This document shows positions 11,840 through 24,750 of a stretch of DNA of 64,000 bases, one piece after another; the stretch's first letter is position 1, and every line of letters begins with the position of its first letter. The position numbers were made by a program, and so were the translations under genes. The stretch comes from Brachypodium distachyon (taxonomy: Eukaryota; Streptophyta; Magnoliopsida; Poales; Poaceae): contig NC_016134.3 of assembly GCF_000005505.3 (NCBI RefSeq), forward strand, positions 24,503,584 through 24,567,583, given 5' to 3'. Below the pieces are notes generated by a model. The model was given only the letters and a program-made list of their open reading frames with translations, ran no database searches and was not told where the DNA came from.

Positions 11840-12440
11840 CAATCAATGGAAATTGATTTGTTTGATGTATTTTAATGTGAATTTTAGTGATGTACATCAA
11901 ATTGAGAAGGTACTTGTCGTGTACTTATTTTTGCACGGATTGATGTACAAGGACCTGATATCACAAATTGTTAAGTTACTTGACATGTACCTTGATGTAC
12001 ATCAAATTGAGAAGGTACTTAAAATTGTTGAGGATAGAAAATTGACGAAATATTTTTAATTGTTCTAATGTACTTGACATGCACCTTGTTGTATTTGTTA
12101 CGTACTAAAAATTGATGAGGTACTAAGGTTGAGAAAGTACTCCACTTAGTACTAACTTTCGTTGCGGATGAGGTACTAGGTACTGTCTACATTTTAGATA
12201 TATAATGGCTGATTTATGTAAATTAAACGACAAGGTACAAGGTACTAACATGATGTACTAACTTTCGTTGCGGATGAGGTACTAGGTAATGACTACAATG
12301 ACTGATTTATGTAAATTAAATGACGAGATACAAGGTACTGACATGTACTAACTTTCGTTGCGAACGAGGTACGATGTACACTTTATATCGACAATGGCTG
12401 ATTTATGTAATTAAAACGACGAGGTACAAAGTGCTAACTT
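11830..12440 (+). repeat. ~100-105-bp tandem repeat upstream of GBA2
   Basis: Three clear units begin with TACTAACTTTCGTTGCG at 12,150, 12,256 and 12,356 (periods 106 and 100 bp). Each carries 'gctgatttatgtaaatta' and 'aaggtac' blocks. Further left, the text GATGTACATCAAATTGAGAA recurs at 11,889 and 11,994, a 105-bp period. The array is AT-rich, non-coding and ends about 0.6 kb before the presumed GBA2 leader exon. Confidence 0.7.
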
Positions 12441-12949
12441 TAATTACCATGATAATGATGTACTTATTTTGATGTGTCTTTGCGTACATTTAACATGTAC
12501 CGTATTTTTGAATTAAACAATGGCTGATTTTTATTATCATACACGAAAATACATTTCGTAGAATTTTTACTAAAAAATGTTTATGTATCATCGTCTAGTG
12601 TACATGTACCTGTCATACTATAATGGGTACCAACTAGTCAAATTATACAAAAGATATAAGTGGCCCTTTAAAATTATTGTACAAAAGGAACATATATATT
12701 AGAAAAAATAATGATTGGTCTTTACGTGAGACCGTGAGTGACTGACACAAAAGAGAGAGAAAAAAGATAAAAAATTGATTGACACAAAGGAGAGAGAAGA
12801 AAAAAAAGGTAACATGAAAAAGGTGTTACCTGACATAAGCAGTGTTTTTCCTATTAATTAACTCTCTATTATAACACAAAATAAGTTAATTTGGTAGCCC
12901 GGCTGAACGAGTGGCTACGAATTTAGGGGTAGATCGCGTTACCGTTACC

Positions 12950-13196
12950 GTCTCCGCTCTCATCCTCAGCGCAACCCACGCCCAGCCCAACAAAGAGGCC
13001 AGCTCGTCGTTTCTGGGCTTCGCTCTCGCTCGCCACTGAAACGAACCAAAGTCGCAAGCCAAGCCACGTGCCCACGTCGGCGACGCCGCGGGATTGCGGG
13101 GCGGGAGGACTCTTTCCTTCTCCATCGCAAGCGCTACCGAGTCCCGACCAGAGTCAGAGCATATTAGACCCCTCTGGAGTTCCAGATCGAAGAAAG
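12950..13196 (+). promoter_or_regulatory. Presumed GBA2 promoter and 5' UTR exon
   Basis: A GC-rich segment upstream of the gene ends in a good donor site (AAAG|GTCAG, exon end 13,196). A matching acceptor lies at 14,156-14,157 (TTGACAG), 28 bases before the start codon at 14,186. A non-coding leader exon followed by a 961-bp intron is therefore likely. The transcription start is not resolved and no TATA box is evident. Confidence 0.45.
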
Positions 13197-14185
13197 GTCA
13201 GATTTTTCCTCCCCATTATTCCCCCGAATCGGTTCAGGTTTCCGTCATGGATCAATCTTTCGCAGTTACTTGGGAGGGATTCTTTCCGCGCCCAGGCACA
13301 GGCTTGCTTGGCCCACGATTTCTTCCGCTGCTGCTCCTTGCAGTTGCAGGTGTTCGTGAAGGGATTAGTATTGCATTTTCTTTTATCCTTCAAATTTTCT
13401 TGGGGGTGTGGCCGGCGCAATTTGGTTGGAGGATTGGGTTTTAGTGGTTACTTCAGCGGTTTATCCACGAGTTTTCGCGTTGGATGAACAGTTGGTCTGT
13501 CCTGTACTGATGTGCAGAGTCTCCAGATAGCATTTCTTCCGTTGTCTTTCTTTCCTCTGCGATTTTCCAGGGGCAGTATTTGCAGCTTGGATCAAGTATT
13601 GTTTTTCATATGAATAATTAAATTGGTATGTTGAGAAGTTGACGTGCGACCTGCGGACCATATTGATATCTCTTCCATGAGGGAGTTGTCCTGTATGGAT
13701 GCAAAATTTACCCTATAACTCGATTAGATGCCGTGGCCTGTTATTTGTCTGTATTTGCAACTTAGTAAAAGTAAGGACTTCTTTTATATTAAAGGTTGAT
13801 GAGTCAGTAATCGTCAGTTTGAGTTTCCAGAAATTTCTAACCATGTTTACGAGTTTGATTGGGTTACTAGCATTCTGTTCGCTCATCTGTTCCATATAAT
13901 AATTATTATTTGCGTCTTATCTCTGTTGTATTTTCTATGATACCATTTGGCATGATGCCATAGCAGCTCTGCTAACTCTGTTTATGTCTGCCTCACCTGC
14001 ACTTTTCTATGATAAAGTTTGTCCAGCTGTCCACTAAACTTGACATTCTTATGGTGCTTGATCCTACATGCTTTTGTTAATCAGCATATTCATAGAGTTA
14101 GGAAATAAAAAGCTGTGCATGTGCATTTGTTTCATTCAAATTTCAATATGTTGACAGGCCTAGCCCCTAGCCCGAAGGAAGAGAA

Positions 14186-17100
14186 ATGAAACCGAATGGT
14201 ATGCCTGAGCCGCCAAAGGGCGTGTCTCGGAATAGTTCACCTTCGCAAACGAATGGTGATTCGGTGAGTTCTTTCTTCCAAGATTCATTTGAAAGCTGTC
14301 ACTACATTTATTCCTAACCATGATGACTTTGTGAATTCTATTGCCAGCGGAAACATTTTAAACTTAAATCAATAGCAGTTGTTTGTTTTCCATTAACAAG
14401 AAATTTATTGTAACATACAGTCCACAATACTTAACAGTTTTACTTTTACAGTGTCTGTATTTAACTCTCTTAACCACTTTTTTAAATTTGTGGATGAAGT
14501 TTTTGCAAAAGAGAAGGTAACAAAAAAGAAGAGAAAGAGTAATGACTACAGTTGATTCCTTTTTAGTTATGTAATGCCTCTATATTTGTTTTGACTGGGG
14601 CCTCTATCAAATTGGAGTGTCAATGGGTGTACTTTGACTTGTCAGGAAAAGGTTGATCCTGGACAACTTCCAGAGTTGACATGGGAACACAAGTTAAGTC
14701 ATGTTAGATATGATTTGCCGTCATTCGGACTTAAATGGAGGGAGGCAGTGAAGATGGTATGGCTTCTATTTTATGCAAGTCTTAAGTCTTTTTGGTTTGC
14801 TGAAATTTATCTGAGCATAATTAATCTGGTGATCTAGCTGGCATTTGTAAAATAATTATTGGCAACATTCAATTAAATTCTTCTGTTTCTCTTTCATTGT
14901 TTTTTTGTGTGTTTGTTGGCAAAGTTGACTTTGTTGCTATCTGTTCTTACTTTTTTCTTCACGTTCCTATTATGTTTTCCCCTTGTTTTAGATTCATTTT
15001 CATTGTTGCAGGCCGGCCTTGGTTTTCGTCTTGGTCAACACATCGTTGAAGAAACTTCAAAAGGACGAGTATGTTTTCGCAAGTTTGCTTGTATTACTCG
15101 TTGTCATGTGCCGTTTTGAACTATTATGCATGCCCATTCTGATATTTTATTTAGATATTTGTGTAAGTGCTAATATTGTTAGTTTTCTACAGACTGCTAT
15201 TATTGATCCCATGAAAAAGCGCACTGCCAAATCTGGTCAGGGTGTTCCACTTGGTGGCATTGGGTATACCTTCTTCTCTCAGCATAACATGTGTTTCTTA
15301 TCATTGTTATATCATGGTTTTTATATTATCGTCACGTTTTTATATTCTCGATCACCACAAATCGTATTTTAATAGATTTACAGTGTTAAACTGCTTGACA
15401 CTACAAGTTAGCTAGACCGATTCTGAAAGTCCTTTTATCCAACCCTTTTTTATTTATTATGTATCTGTTGTGATTGTTACTTTCAGCTATAATGTTGTCA
15501 TTGGTTCCATGAGGAGATGAGTTTGTTAGATTTGTTTCTTCATTCCTTTGCAATGATGTGAAAACTATTTGTACTTGAGCCTATTTGTTGATCAATATGC
15601 CAATAGTTCATGTTTACACTTGAAGTCTGTAGCATCCAAATAACTTTGATAACAAGAAACTAAAAGTAGATGTGGAGACATGCATCACAGTGAAATATGG
15701 ATGAGTTGGTTGTGCATCTGTACTTCTTGGAAGAACAAAAAAAGATCCATTGAACAAAGTTATTGCAGTTTCTCATATTATCTCTTTATATTTTCTGCAA
15801 AATATTTAAGAGTAAAATGCATGAGAGGTCCCAATTCTTTCGCAAATGTCCCAAGTTAGTCCTAAGTCTTTGAAACTGCACGTTTTAGTCCTAAAAGTTT
15901 CATAAGTGGTTCATCCCAGGTCCTATACTGGCTTCGGCGCGTGCCTGGCGCCTACGTGGCTCTTCGGGCCCACTCGTGAGATGCCAATGCGGACAACTTT
16001 TTGCAAATAAGCCCCTCCCTTCTCCTCTTCTTCCCCCCGTCACCCCAGCTCTCTTTCTCTGCTCTCCTGTCTCCTCTTCTCCGCGACGCAGAGTCGACCT
16101 TCCGGCGACGAGAGCGACGGCGAAGAAACCGCCATTGCCGGGCAGCGGACGACACAGGCCACTCCGCTGAGATGGCCCCAGTCCGGCAGGAGCCCGGCGC
16201 CTGCCAGCCTCTGTACGGTAAAACCCTAGCCTGGCGGAATCTCAACCCTAACCTAACCTGTCCGGTGGGCTCATGGGGGAGAAGACAGAAGGAGGCAGGG
16301 GGTTATTTGAAAAAAGCCGTCCGCGCTGGCATCTGACGAGTGGGCCCGAAGAGCCACGTAGGCGCCAGGCACGCGCCGAAGCCAGTATAGGACCTGGGAT
16401 GAACTACTTATGAAACTTTGAGGACTAAAACGTGCAGTTTCAAAGATTTATGATTAAATTGGGACATTTGCGAAAGAATTGGGACCTCTAATGCATTTTA
16501 CTCAATATTTAAATAGTGAAGCTTCAGAACTCTTCTTCTGTTTTATGGAAATTTTAATGCAGTCTCCTCTAATTGTTGGAAAACTGTAGTGCAGGAAGTA
16601 TCGGAAGAAGCTACAAAGGTGAGTTTCAACGCTGGCAATTGTTCCCAGGAGCTTGTGAAGATAAGCCAGTACTGGCAAATCAGTTTTCTGTAAGTCTTCA
16701 CTATTCTTCATGCTTCTGCTTTGGCACATATATGTGCACTTTCAGTATCTGATGATCACTGTTGTCCTTGGTATGACCTTGAGAGCAGCTGCTGTCAAGG
16801 TAGCGGCTCGGTCTACTGCAACAGTATATGCTTAGCTGCATAAACCAGTGGTTATGCAGGGGTCACAATAAGTTAAGTGGGTGGTTCAAAATGCAGCCCT
16901 TATGGACTTATGGTGGCCCCAAAAAGAATCATATTCTTTTCTCTACCTCCTGTCCTATAATAGTTTGAAGCAGTATGGACTGAACTCCTAATATATGACA
17001 TGATTTGAACTCAAGTATTGTGTTCTGCCATTTTCTTTATCATGTATTGCAATATGAATTTGTATCTTAATAAATTATTAATCTTTGCAAGACTTCTTTT

Positions 17101-20100
17101 GGGTTCACCTACCACAATAGACCTACAAGGTGGGGCTGTATGCTCACCGCTATATATTTAGAACACCATTCATGATTTGTTTCACAACTTGATAATATTA
17201 CTATTCCCGAATGCATGGCACTTTAGGATTTTGCACGACCAAGATACATATAGAGAAACTAAATCGCCCTTCTTGTTGGATCACTAATTACTCTTGCATG
17301 GTCTGGCTACTCTAGTCTATGTTAATGAATAACATTGAGAAGAACAAAAGGAAGGGCGTAGCAGAGAATTTTTTTGCCCAAAATCATCTCAAAATGGTGG
17401 AATGTCAACAATAGTTGGAAGCTGTAATGACTTGAACGATAATTTTTCTAAGTGCCCAAGCTTTACCTTTTTTCAACATTTGGTCATCAATACGAGTGCC
17501 CAAAAATGTGAAATTATAGGATTTATCATCATCCATGAAACACGGCGCAATAATTTGTTATCCACCAAAACAATTGGCTGCTTCATCCTTTGACAGTTTT
17601 GACCATTTTGCGCATTGTTCAAGAATTCGGCCGATTCAGCGATTAATCGGCCGATTAATCGCTGATCGGCAGGCCACCGTGCAGGTTAACACTTATCGCC
17701 GCAGTTAATCGCCCAAGCCGATTAATCGATCTGACAACCGATTAATCAGGATTAATCGGCCGATTAATCGGGATTAATCCGCCGGCCAGCCCCTGCTCGA
17801 AGCCTTGAAGAGCTTCACTGATGCCTTTGCTTCCTCCCAAGCTGCTGCTGCTCCCATCCGTTTTCACTGATGCCTTTGCTTCTCTTGATTTGTTTTAGAT
17901 GGCTGCACCTTCCCAAGGTTCTGATGCGGCAAGTAGCCCAATATATAATTATATATACTATATAGTATAATGGTCAACCGATTAATCGGTCCGATAACCG
18001 ATTAATCACTAATCCCTACCCGACTGAGCAGTTACCGATTACCGATTTCTTGAACAATGATTTTGCGCACTCATTCATTCTCCTCTTAACTCCTGTCACT
18101 GACAATAGCTGACCACCACCACCTGCACTACCGTCTTGTTTTTCTTCCACTGGTGACAGTCTTGGCTTCCACCATTGCTGGTGGTTCTGTAGCTGCCATG
18201 CACCCCTGTCTGTTGACTTTTAGTCAAACAAAAGCACCCAGCCAATGCCTCCAGAGTTCTTTGCTTGTCACAACCTCCATCACTGCCAACCTCCCTTGCT
18301 GAAGCATATCTCCATGTCCGCACCCATGCCAACTGCTGAACCCTCTCCCTGCCTTTTTACCCATCCTCAGCAGCCTGCCAAGTTGGCCTGAGCTCGTCCA
18401 GCGAGCATGGCACAACTATAGTACTTTAGATCTCCCGTCTTGCCCAGTGAAGCACTACATTTGCACATTCTTGTCCTCAAGAATCTGGGAGAGTGGATGA
18501 CCAAGGCAGATCTTGCAGCTGGTGTAGAGTGGACAAGGTTGATGTCAATCCCGACAGCACGTCAGAGGTGGATCTGAGGCGAGGCATATGTGCATGGAGG
18601 AAGTGGGTGTCTTGCTGGTACAGAGCCATTGAAGGCCATGGCTTTCATGCTTAGTTGGATTTTTCCGTGGTGCTGCTGAACAGGATGGTTTGTTGACCAT
18701 GGCCTGTAGCGGGGCGATGGAACAAATTGAAGGAAGAGGGGCAAAATGGTCAAAGTGGAAATGATACAAAGTCGCCGTCCTTTGGAGGGACCAAAAAATT
18801 ATCACACTATGTTTACAGTAGTGAAACCTTTAGACCATTCTCTGGGGGTTCATATACTCAAATTGGCCAATTCAAATTTTTGGTTCAGTTTATATTTGAC
18901 TAGAAATGAGCAGAACGTTAGATCCATAAATAAATGGTCTGTTTATATGTTCTCTCCAACTCTTATCTGCAGACATACACTAACATAGGAAAAAACAGAA
19001 TGTTAGCGAGATATTTGAGTACATTTTGTCTAACCTTTTTGCTTTTAGGCCTTCATTTCCCGCCAAGATGGTAGAAAGTATTCTACAGTGCTGCATCCTG
19101 GGAAACCAGATTTGCCAAAGTAAGTTATTGCATTGCTTTGTTAGTTTGGTGTTTAGATCAATAAGGTAATAATGGGTAATTTTTAGTTGCTTGGAAAAAA
19201 TTCCTTAGATCTTTTTTAAATGCAGAGGAACTAACATTTCAGGAATTGGATCCTGGGACTGGAACCTGAGTGGACAGAAATCTACTTATCATGCACTTTA
19301 CCCTAGGGCCTGGACAGTTTATGATGGTATTACAATAACCATAGTATTCTTTTCTAAGTAACCACGGTTCATTTTTTATTAAAAAAATATTATGTTTGCT
19401 AGGAGAACCTGACCCAGATCTCAAGATAGTGTGCCGCCAGGTTTCACCAATAATTCCACACAATTATCAACAGAGCAGCTATCCAGCTGCAGTATTCACT
19501 TTCACAGTAATAACCCCCCTTTCCCACGGATTTCCTTAAATGGACATATTAGTAAATATTATTTTTAACTTAAGAATATAGCTCTACACCAGTACATTTT
19601 GCGATGATTTGCTTTTTAAAACACAGGTAGCCAATTCTGGAAATACAGCTGTCGATGTTACTTTGCTTTTTACATGGGCTGTAAGTTCTTCTGTGATATT
19701 TTGCACTTCTGTTATACTTCTGAATATTTGAAGTTTGAACTTTGAAATAAGTTTTGATCTCTGCAGAACTCTGTTGGTGGAAAATCTGAACTCACTGGAT
19801 ATCATTGTAATTCTAGTATGCTGTAAGAAACTGATGAATTAAGAAGATTTGGCTTATTTTCCACATTGTTACTGTATAAATAATATAGTTTTCATATATC
19901 TAATGGTGACAGAGAAAAGGATGGTGTGCATGGTATACTGTTACATCACAGGTAACTTGCTATTTCAAATTTCTGTATAATACCTGATCTCCCATGACTT
20001 AATGACATCGATGATGTAAACTTGAACTCAGCCATGGATATTTTTCTTAATGAGAGCAGAACTGCTGATGGACAGCCACCTGTAACTTTTGCTATAGCTG

Positions 20101-23100
20101 CACAAGAGAAAGAGGATGTTCATATCTCAGAATGCCCATACTTTGTAATGTCTGGAAGCTCTGATGAGTTCACAGCAAAAGATATGTGGAATTCTGTGAA
20201 AGAGGTTTGTTGATTTGCAGCATAAACTTGAGACTCACTAGAAATGAGCCGTTTGACTCCATTCATGTATATTTCTGATTAAAAGTGCTTCAAAACCAAA
20301 GACAGAGCTTATGTTCTTCTGTTTGAGATGTTTAGATTAAAATATCCTGTAAATTAAGCCAACTTGAATGTTAAGTAATTTTGTTAGTACTATTTGTTCT
20401 TAAGAAGCTGGCTCAACTTTCTATTTTCGCAGCATGGATCTTTTGATCTTCTTGATCCCATCGAAGCATCAATATGCTCCAGACCCGGAACATCAATAGG
20501 AGCAGCTATTGCAGCTTCAGTTAAGCTTGCTCCCCAGTCAACTAAGGATGTGTCATTTTCACTTGCATGGGCTTGCCCTGAAGTAAAGTTCTCCAGTGGA
20601 AAAACATACCATAGGTTAGAGCAGAAGGCAAAACAATTAAGTTATAGAAATGGATTAAATAGTTACGAAGCAAATTGAAAATGATTTCTCTCCTGAGTTT
20701 GCAGGCGTTACACAAAATTCTATGGCACAGATGTTGATGCAGCAGCAAGCCTTGCCCATGATGCCATTGTTGGTACAGTCCAATTCCTCCCTAAACTTTC
20801 TGCTGAATAATGTTTTGTTCTTCATTGCACATGCAAAATAAAAGACCAAAATGGTATTGGAAAATAAATTATTTGGAAAGAAAAAAATAACCATGTTATC
20901 CAAGTTAAAGAATTGTGAACTCATAAAACTGGCTAGTCCTCTGCTGGTTTGGTCAAAATTGCCAGCTGAGGATATCTCTAACAACATCTCCGGCGATACC
21001 AGACTAATGAGTAATCACAACGAACAACATCCAAGCTACGTGTATGTCAGGGGGAGCCGCTGCACACACCCCTCCCCCCTTCCCCTGCCAGTTTTTTTTT
21101 CTTTTTACCTTTTATTAGAAAAAATTAAGCATCTGGCCCCTCCAAGATTGGAAAATTGCAATTTTTCTCCCTCCAAAACATTATGTAAAGCTCCGCCACT
21201 GACAACGAATAACTATTACCATGCACGAAGCTTTTGCATATAAACTGGTTATCACTGGTTGTAGGAGCACCACCTATTGATCATATAAACTGTCGAGAAA
21301 TTTGTCACTGAACAGTTTAGTTTGTTCGCAATGTCATCATAGATAATGTTGTTGTAGAGGAATAGGCAAAATCCTGCATTCGACTGTTTTACTTGGTAAT
21401 TATATTTCTTCTTTTTTATATGTGTTACTGGATTTCATCCTTTAGTCTGGACAATTATTAGATCATAGTTCGTGGGAGAAGCAAATTGAAGAGTGGCAGA
21501 ATCCTATTTTGCAAGACAAGAGGTTTCCCGCGTGGTACGTTCAAACTTTTATAAAGCAACAACCAGGGATTACTGAACACTGATGCATAGAATAAAATTT
21601 TCTCAACAGGTATCCAGTCACACTTTTCAATGAACTTTATTATCTGAATGCCGGAGGATCTATATGGACAGGTATTTCCCCAACTTGTTTTCTTCTAACT
21701 GAAGGCACCTACCTTTCATAAGTATTAAAATAGATCCATGTCCACAGATGGATTGCCACCAATTCAAAGTTTAACAGCAATTGGGGGGAAAAAGTTTTCT
21801 CTTGACATGTCAAATGGAGAAACTGATGATGTTGATGAGATGATCCCACATAATAATACTGCCACAGATATCCTTCAGCAAATGGCATCAATACTTGAGA
21901 GAATTCATGCATCTCTTGCATCGAATTCTGCCATAGGAACAACTTTGCTTCAGGGTGAAGAGAACATTGGCCAGTTTCTCTACCTTGAGGGAATTGAGTA
22001 TTATATGTGGAACACATATGATGTTCATTTCTATGCATCATTTGCACTTATCATGCTTTTTCCTAAACTTCAACTCAGCATTCAGAGAGACTTTGCTGCT
22101 GCTGTGATGATGCACGATCCTGAAAAGCTCAAGCTCTTACATGACGGAAAATTAGCACCAAGAAAAGTTCTAGGTGCTGTTCCTCATGATCTTGGCCTAT
22201 ATGACCCATGGTTCAAAGTGAACGCATACACACTCCATAACACAGACCGCTGGAAGGACTTGAACCCGAAGTTTGTACTGCAAGTTTATAGAGATGTTGT
22301 GGCCACAGGCAATAAATCCTTTGCCCGCGCTGTTTGGCCATCCGTTTATATGGCGATGGCATATATGGAGCAATTTGATAAGGATAAAGATGGGATGATT
22401 GAAAATGAGGACTTCCCAGATCAAACTTATGATGTGTGGTCGATGGCTGGTGTAAGTGCATACTGTGGTGGTCTTTGGGTGGCTGCTCTTCAGGCTGCAT
22501 CGGCCTTGGCACGTGAAGTTGGTGATAAAGCTTCTGAAGAGCTTTTCTGGAACAAGTATGAGAAAGCTAAGTCTGTGTATGGCAAGCTTTGGAATGGTTC
22601 TTACTTTAATTACGATGATGCTGGCACCAAAGTTAGCACTTCCATCCATGCTGATCAGTTGGCTGGACAATGGTATATCACGAAATCTGTATGAGTTCAA
22701 GTTTGCTATCTCTGTTCTAGTTTTCAAATTTGCAGAAATATTGTCAGCTGCTTTTCTAATGAGAGAAACAAAAATAAATTTGACACACAAGACCTTTTTA
22801 CTAGCTTCCGTTGTCCCAGTATTTACTAAATACTAAACTTATATGACCTTACAGTATTTGCATGAATTGTGGCTAGTGGCTACATTGTTTTCTAGGTGCA
22901 CTGAGCTTAGAGCTCCAAAAAGGTTACCCTGGCTAAGGGTACCCTCTGACCCTCTTTAGTTCAAACAAATGAACTAGTTGTTTAAAAAGTGATGCGATTT
23001 TAAAATTTTAGTTCATTTGGTTGAACTAAGTAGGGTCAGAGGGTACCCTTAGAATACCCTTCATTCATTCTTTGTGAATTGCTTAAAATTTGGGTAAAAT

Positions 23101-24353
23101 GATATGAAAAATGTACATTCCCTTGTCTTGTGAAATCTAAGAAGTATGTTAGCAAATCTAATATAATTCTGCTGGTGAAAATGCGCCTTCCCTTGTCTTG
23201 CCAACTGTCACAATTTTGTTTTTATCGTCATCTAAAATCTTGCATTTGTTCAGTGGATTGAAGCTTGCAGTAACTGAATACTTGTGAAGTAACAAGTCAA
23301 AGCATTAAAGTATACTCCAGTTCCAGTTCTTCTCACATTTCTTAAATGCCATTGCCTGATATTACTTCATGTCATGTCAATTTATCCTATTCATCAACGA
23401 ACTCTATAAACAATGTGACACATTTCCAGGTATGCCAAATCCTGTGGTCTCTCCTCAATTGTTGACAAGGACAAGTCACAAAGTGCACTAGAAAAAATAT
23501 ATTCTTTCAATGTAATGAAATTCAAGGATGGTAAAAGGGGAGCAATGAATGGTATGTGGCCAGATGGCACAGTGGATATGTCCACAATGCAATCTAGGGA
23601 GATATGGCCAGGTGTGACATATGCGCTCGCTGCATCTATGATTCAAGAAGGTATGGTTGAGGAGGGCTTCAAAACAGCTGAAGGGATCTATCATGCAGCT
23701 TGGTCTCCAGAAGGACTTGGGTAAGTATTTTTTATCTTCTCCTCTTCAAACCGTATAAAAAATAATTAACAAACAAACAAAGGTCAGTTGCGACAAGCTA
23801 ACGAAAACACTTCACTATAAAATCTCAGACGAAAATGTAGCAAAATATGTATTGATATTGAGCATTGAGTCAGTAGTGATGTTTCAATACAATTGATTAT
23901 ATTTTCCTTATCTATAGCAAAGCGTTCGCATTTTGCTAGTTTCCATAAAGTTTGAGCTTCCTGTGCTAACATCTGACTTCAGGATCCTGCCTAATTTAGA
24001 TCTTCTTCAGCTGATACCGCATTATTTTAACCAAACTCCGGCTTCCATTCCATTGTAAAAACCGTCAACTTGTTTTCAGATATGCATTCCAAACTCCTGA
24101 AGCTTGGACCAACGACGATGGATACCGGTCCCTTTGCTACATGCGGCCACTTGCTATATGGTCGATACAGTGGGCACTATCAAGCCCAAAGCTTCACAAG
24201 GAGCCTCAGAGAGATTTAGCACAAGATTCTTTCCCAAAGAACCAGTTCTCGTATGCGCGAATAGCGAAGCTCCTGCAGTTACCTGAAGATGAATCATCCA
24301 AGAGCTTCCTTCAAGTGATTTATGAGATAGTTCGGAACAGGTTTAGTTCATGA
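14186..24353 (+). CDS. GBA2: Non-lysosomal glucosylceramidase (GH116), 19 coding exons
   Basis: Hydrolyses glucosylceramide to glucose and ceramide at the cytosolic face of membranes (known for the GBA2 family). Coding exons: 14186-14263, 14646-14756, 15012-15068, 15193-15263, 16590-16689, 19049-19119, 19226-19326, 19403-19506, 19627-19680, 19767-19822, 19913-19951, 20060-20204, 20433-20614, 20705-20772, 21462-21534, 21610-21671, 21748-22672, 23430-23720, 24080-24353. All introns are GT-AG and the phases join to 2,862 nt, 953 residues plus stop, normal for plant members. The N-terminal beta-sandwich domain lies roughly at residues 90-400 and the (alpha/alpha)6 catalytic domain at 450-930. By family comparison the nucleophile is Glu541 ([12 protein letters not shown]) and the acid/base Asp686 (DQTYDVW). 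No signal peptide is seen. The exon 5 acceptor is the first of two nearby AGs (TAGTGCAG); the second would shift the frame. Introns 4 and 5 carry transposons; the reading frame is intact. Confidence 0.95.
15810..16503 (+). mobile_element. Pack-MULE-like Mutator element in GBA2 intron 4
   Basis: A 694-bp element flanked by a perfect 9-bp TSD, AATATTTAA (15,801-15,809 and 16,504-16,512), the Mutator signature. The terminal inverted repeats are about 170 bp, from GAGTAAAATGC inward, nearly identical to the GACGAGTGGGCCCGAAGAGC region. Between them lies about 350 bp of GC-rich, gene-like DNA: a C/T-rich leader, an ATG at 16,171 and an 'aaaccctagcc' stretch. That is what a captured 5' gene fragment looks like. 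No transposase is present. It lies wholly in the intron and its removal would leave normal splice sites. Confidence 0.85.
17613..18059. mobile_element. hAT non-autonomous element in GBA2 intron 5
   Basis: A 447-bp element with termini CATTGTTCAAGAA and TTCTTGAACAATG (13-bp perfect inverted repeat) and an 8-bp TSD ATTTTGCG at 17,605-17,612 and 18,060-18,067. CA...TG ends with 8-bp duplications are the hAT hallmark. Both subterminal regions are crowded with copies of the palindromic motif CGATTAATCGG, as expected for transposase-binding sites. It has no coding capacity. Confidence 0.85.
18068..18850. other. Unclassified insert-like part of GBA2 intron 5
   Basis: The intron is 2.36 kb, long for this gene. 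Sequence on both sides of the hAT element (about 17,390-17,604 and 18,068-18,830) differs in texture from the other introns and has short open frames on the minus strand, none recognisable. The hAT may have landed in an older insertion. No termini or target duplication could be found for it. Confidence 0.3.
21047..21203. mobile_element. Possible small MITE in GBA2 intron 14
   Basis: The left edge GTCAGGGGGAGCC and the complement of the right edge GTCAGTGGCGGAGC are similar. The 'gctccgccactgac' end is a text I remember from many grass introns. The internal sequence is C-rich then A/T-rich and non-coding. No target duplication was confirmed, so the limits are tentative. Confidence 0.35.
22921..23061. 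mobile_element. Foldback MITE in GBA2 intron 17
   Basis: A 141-bp foldback: the block CTAAGGGTACCCTCTGACCC near 22,933 is repeated inverted at 23,034-23,053, and TTAGTTCAA-CAAATGAACT continues the arms inward. The loop is about 35 bp of A/T-rich sequence. The outer ends differ slightly and the target duplication is uncertain, so the superfamily is left open. Confidence 0.65.
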
Positions 24354-24459
24354 TCAAAATGTCCCGGCATGCCTGGATGCCCCATTACTGAAACATTGAT
24401 CACTGTGATTATCGATTGCAAACACTTATTGGTTAGCACACAGCAGTGCAGTTAATGGC

Positions 24460-24465
24460 AATAAA
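24460..24465 (+). terminator. Poly(A) signal AATAAA of GBA2
   Basis: AATAAA lies 107 bases after the stop codon (24,351-24,353), in an A/T-rich 3' UTR, a plausible polyadenylation signal. From here to 24,750 nothing else is recognised. Confidence 0.5.
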
Positions 24466-24750
24466 GTTGAGATTGGTTAGGACATCAGTACACAGAGAAA
24501 CGCTTCTTTGAACCGACCTCATGTGTGTGTGTTTTAATTGTAATTCTGGGTGCAACAAGAGGCAAACCATCGATTAGATTTTCGATGAGAAATATTCACC
24601 ATCTTTTCCAGTCTGGTAAATTGCAAGCTCAGTTTCGTCTAGAGTACTCTGGCTCTTGTTTTTCACTAGTTATGAATTGTCGTTGAGAGATGTCCATTTT
24701 AGCTCCTATATTTGACCAATGATTCATATTGCAATCCCAAACATGCTAGC

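Noticed and set aside
16590..16594. Alternative acceptor five bases into GBA2 exon 5 (TAGTGCAG)
   Set aside because: Use of the second AG shifts the frame; only the first keeps the conserved GGIGAGSIGR region.
22197..22790. 197-codon minus-strand frame
   Set aside because: Antisense shadow of GBA2 exon 17.
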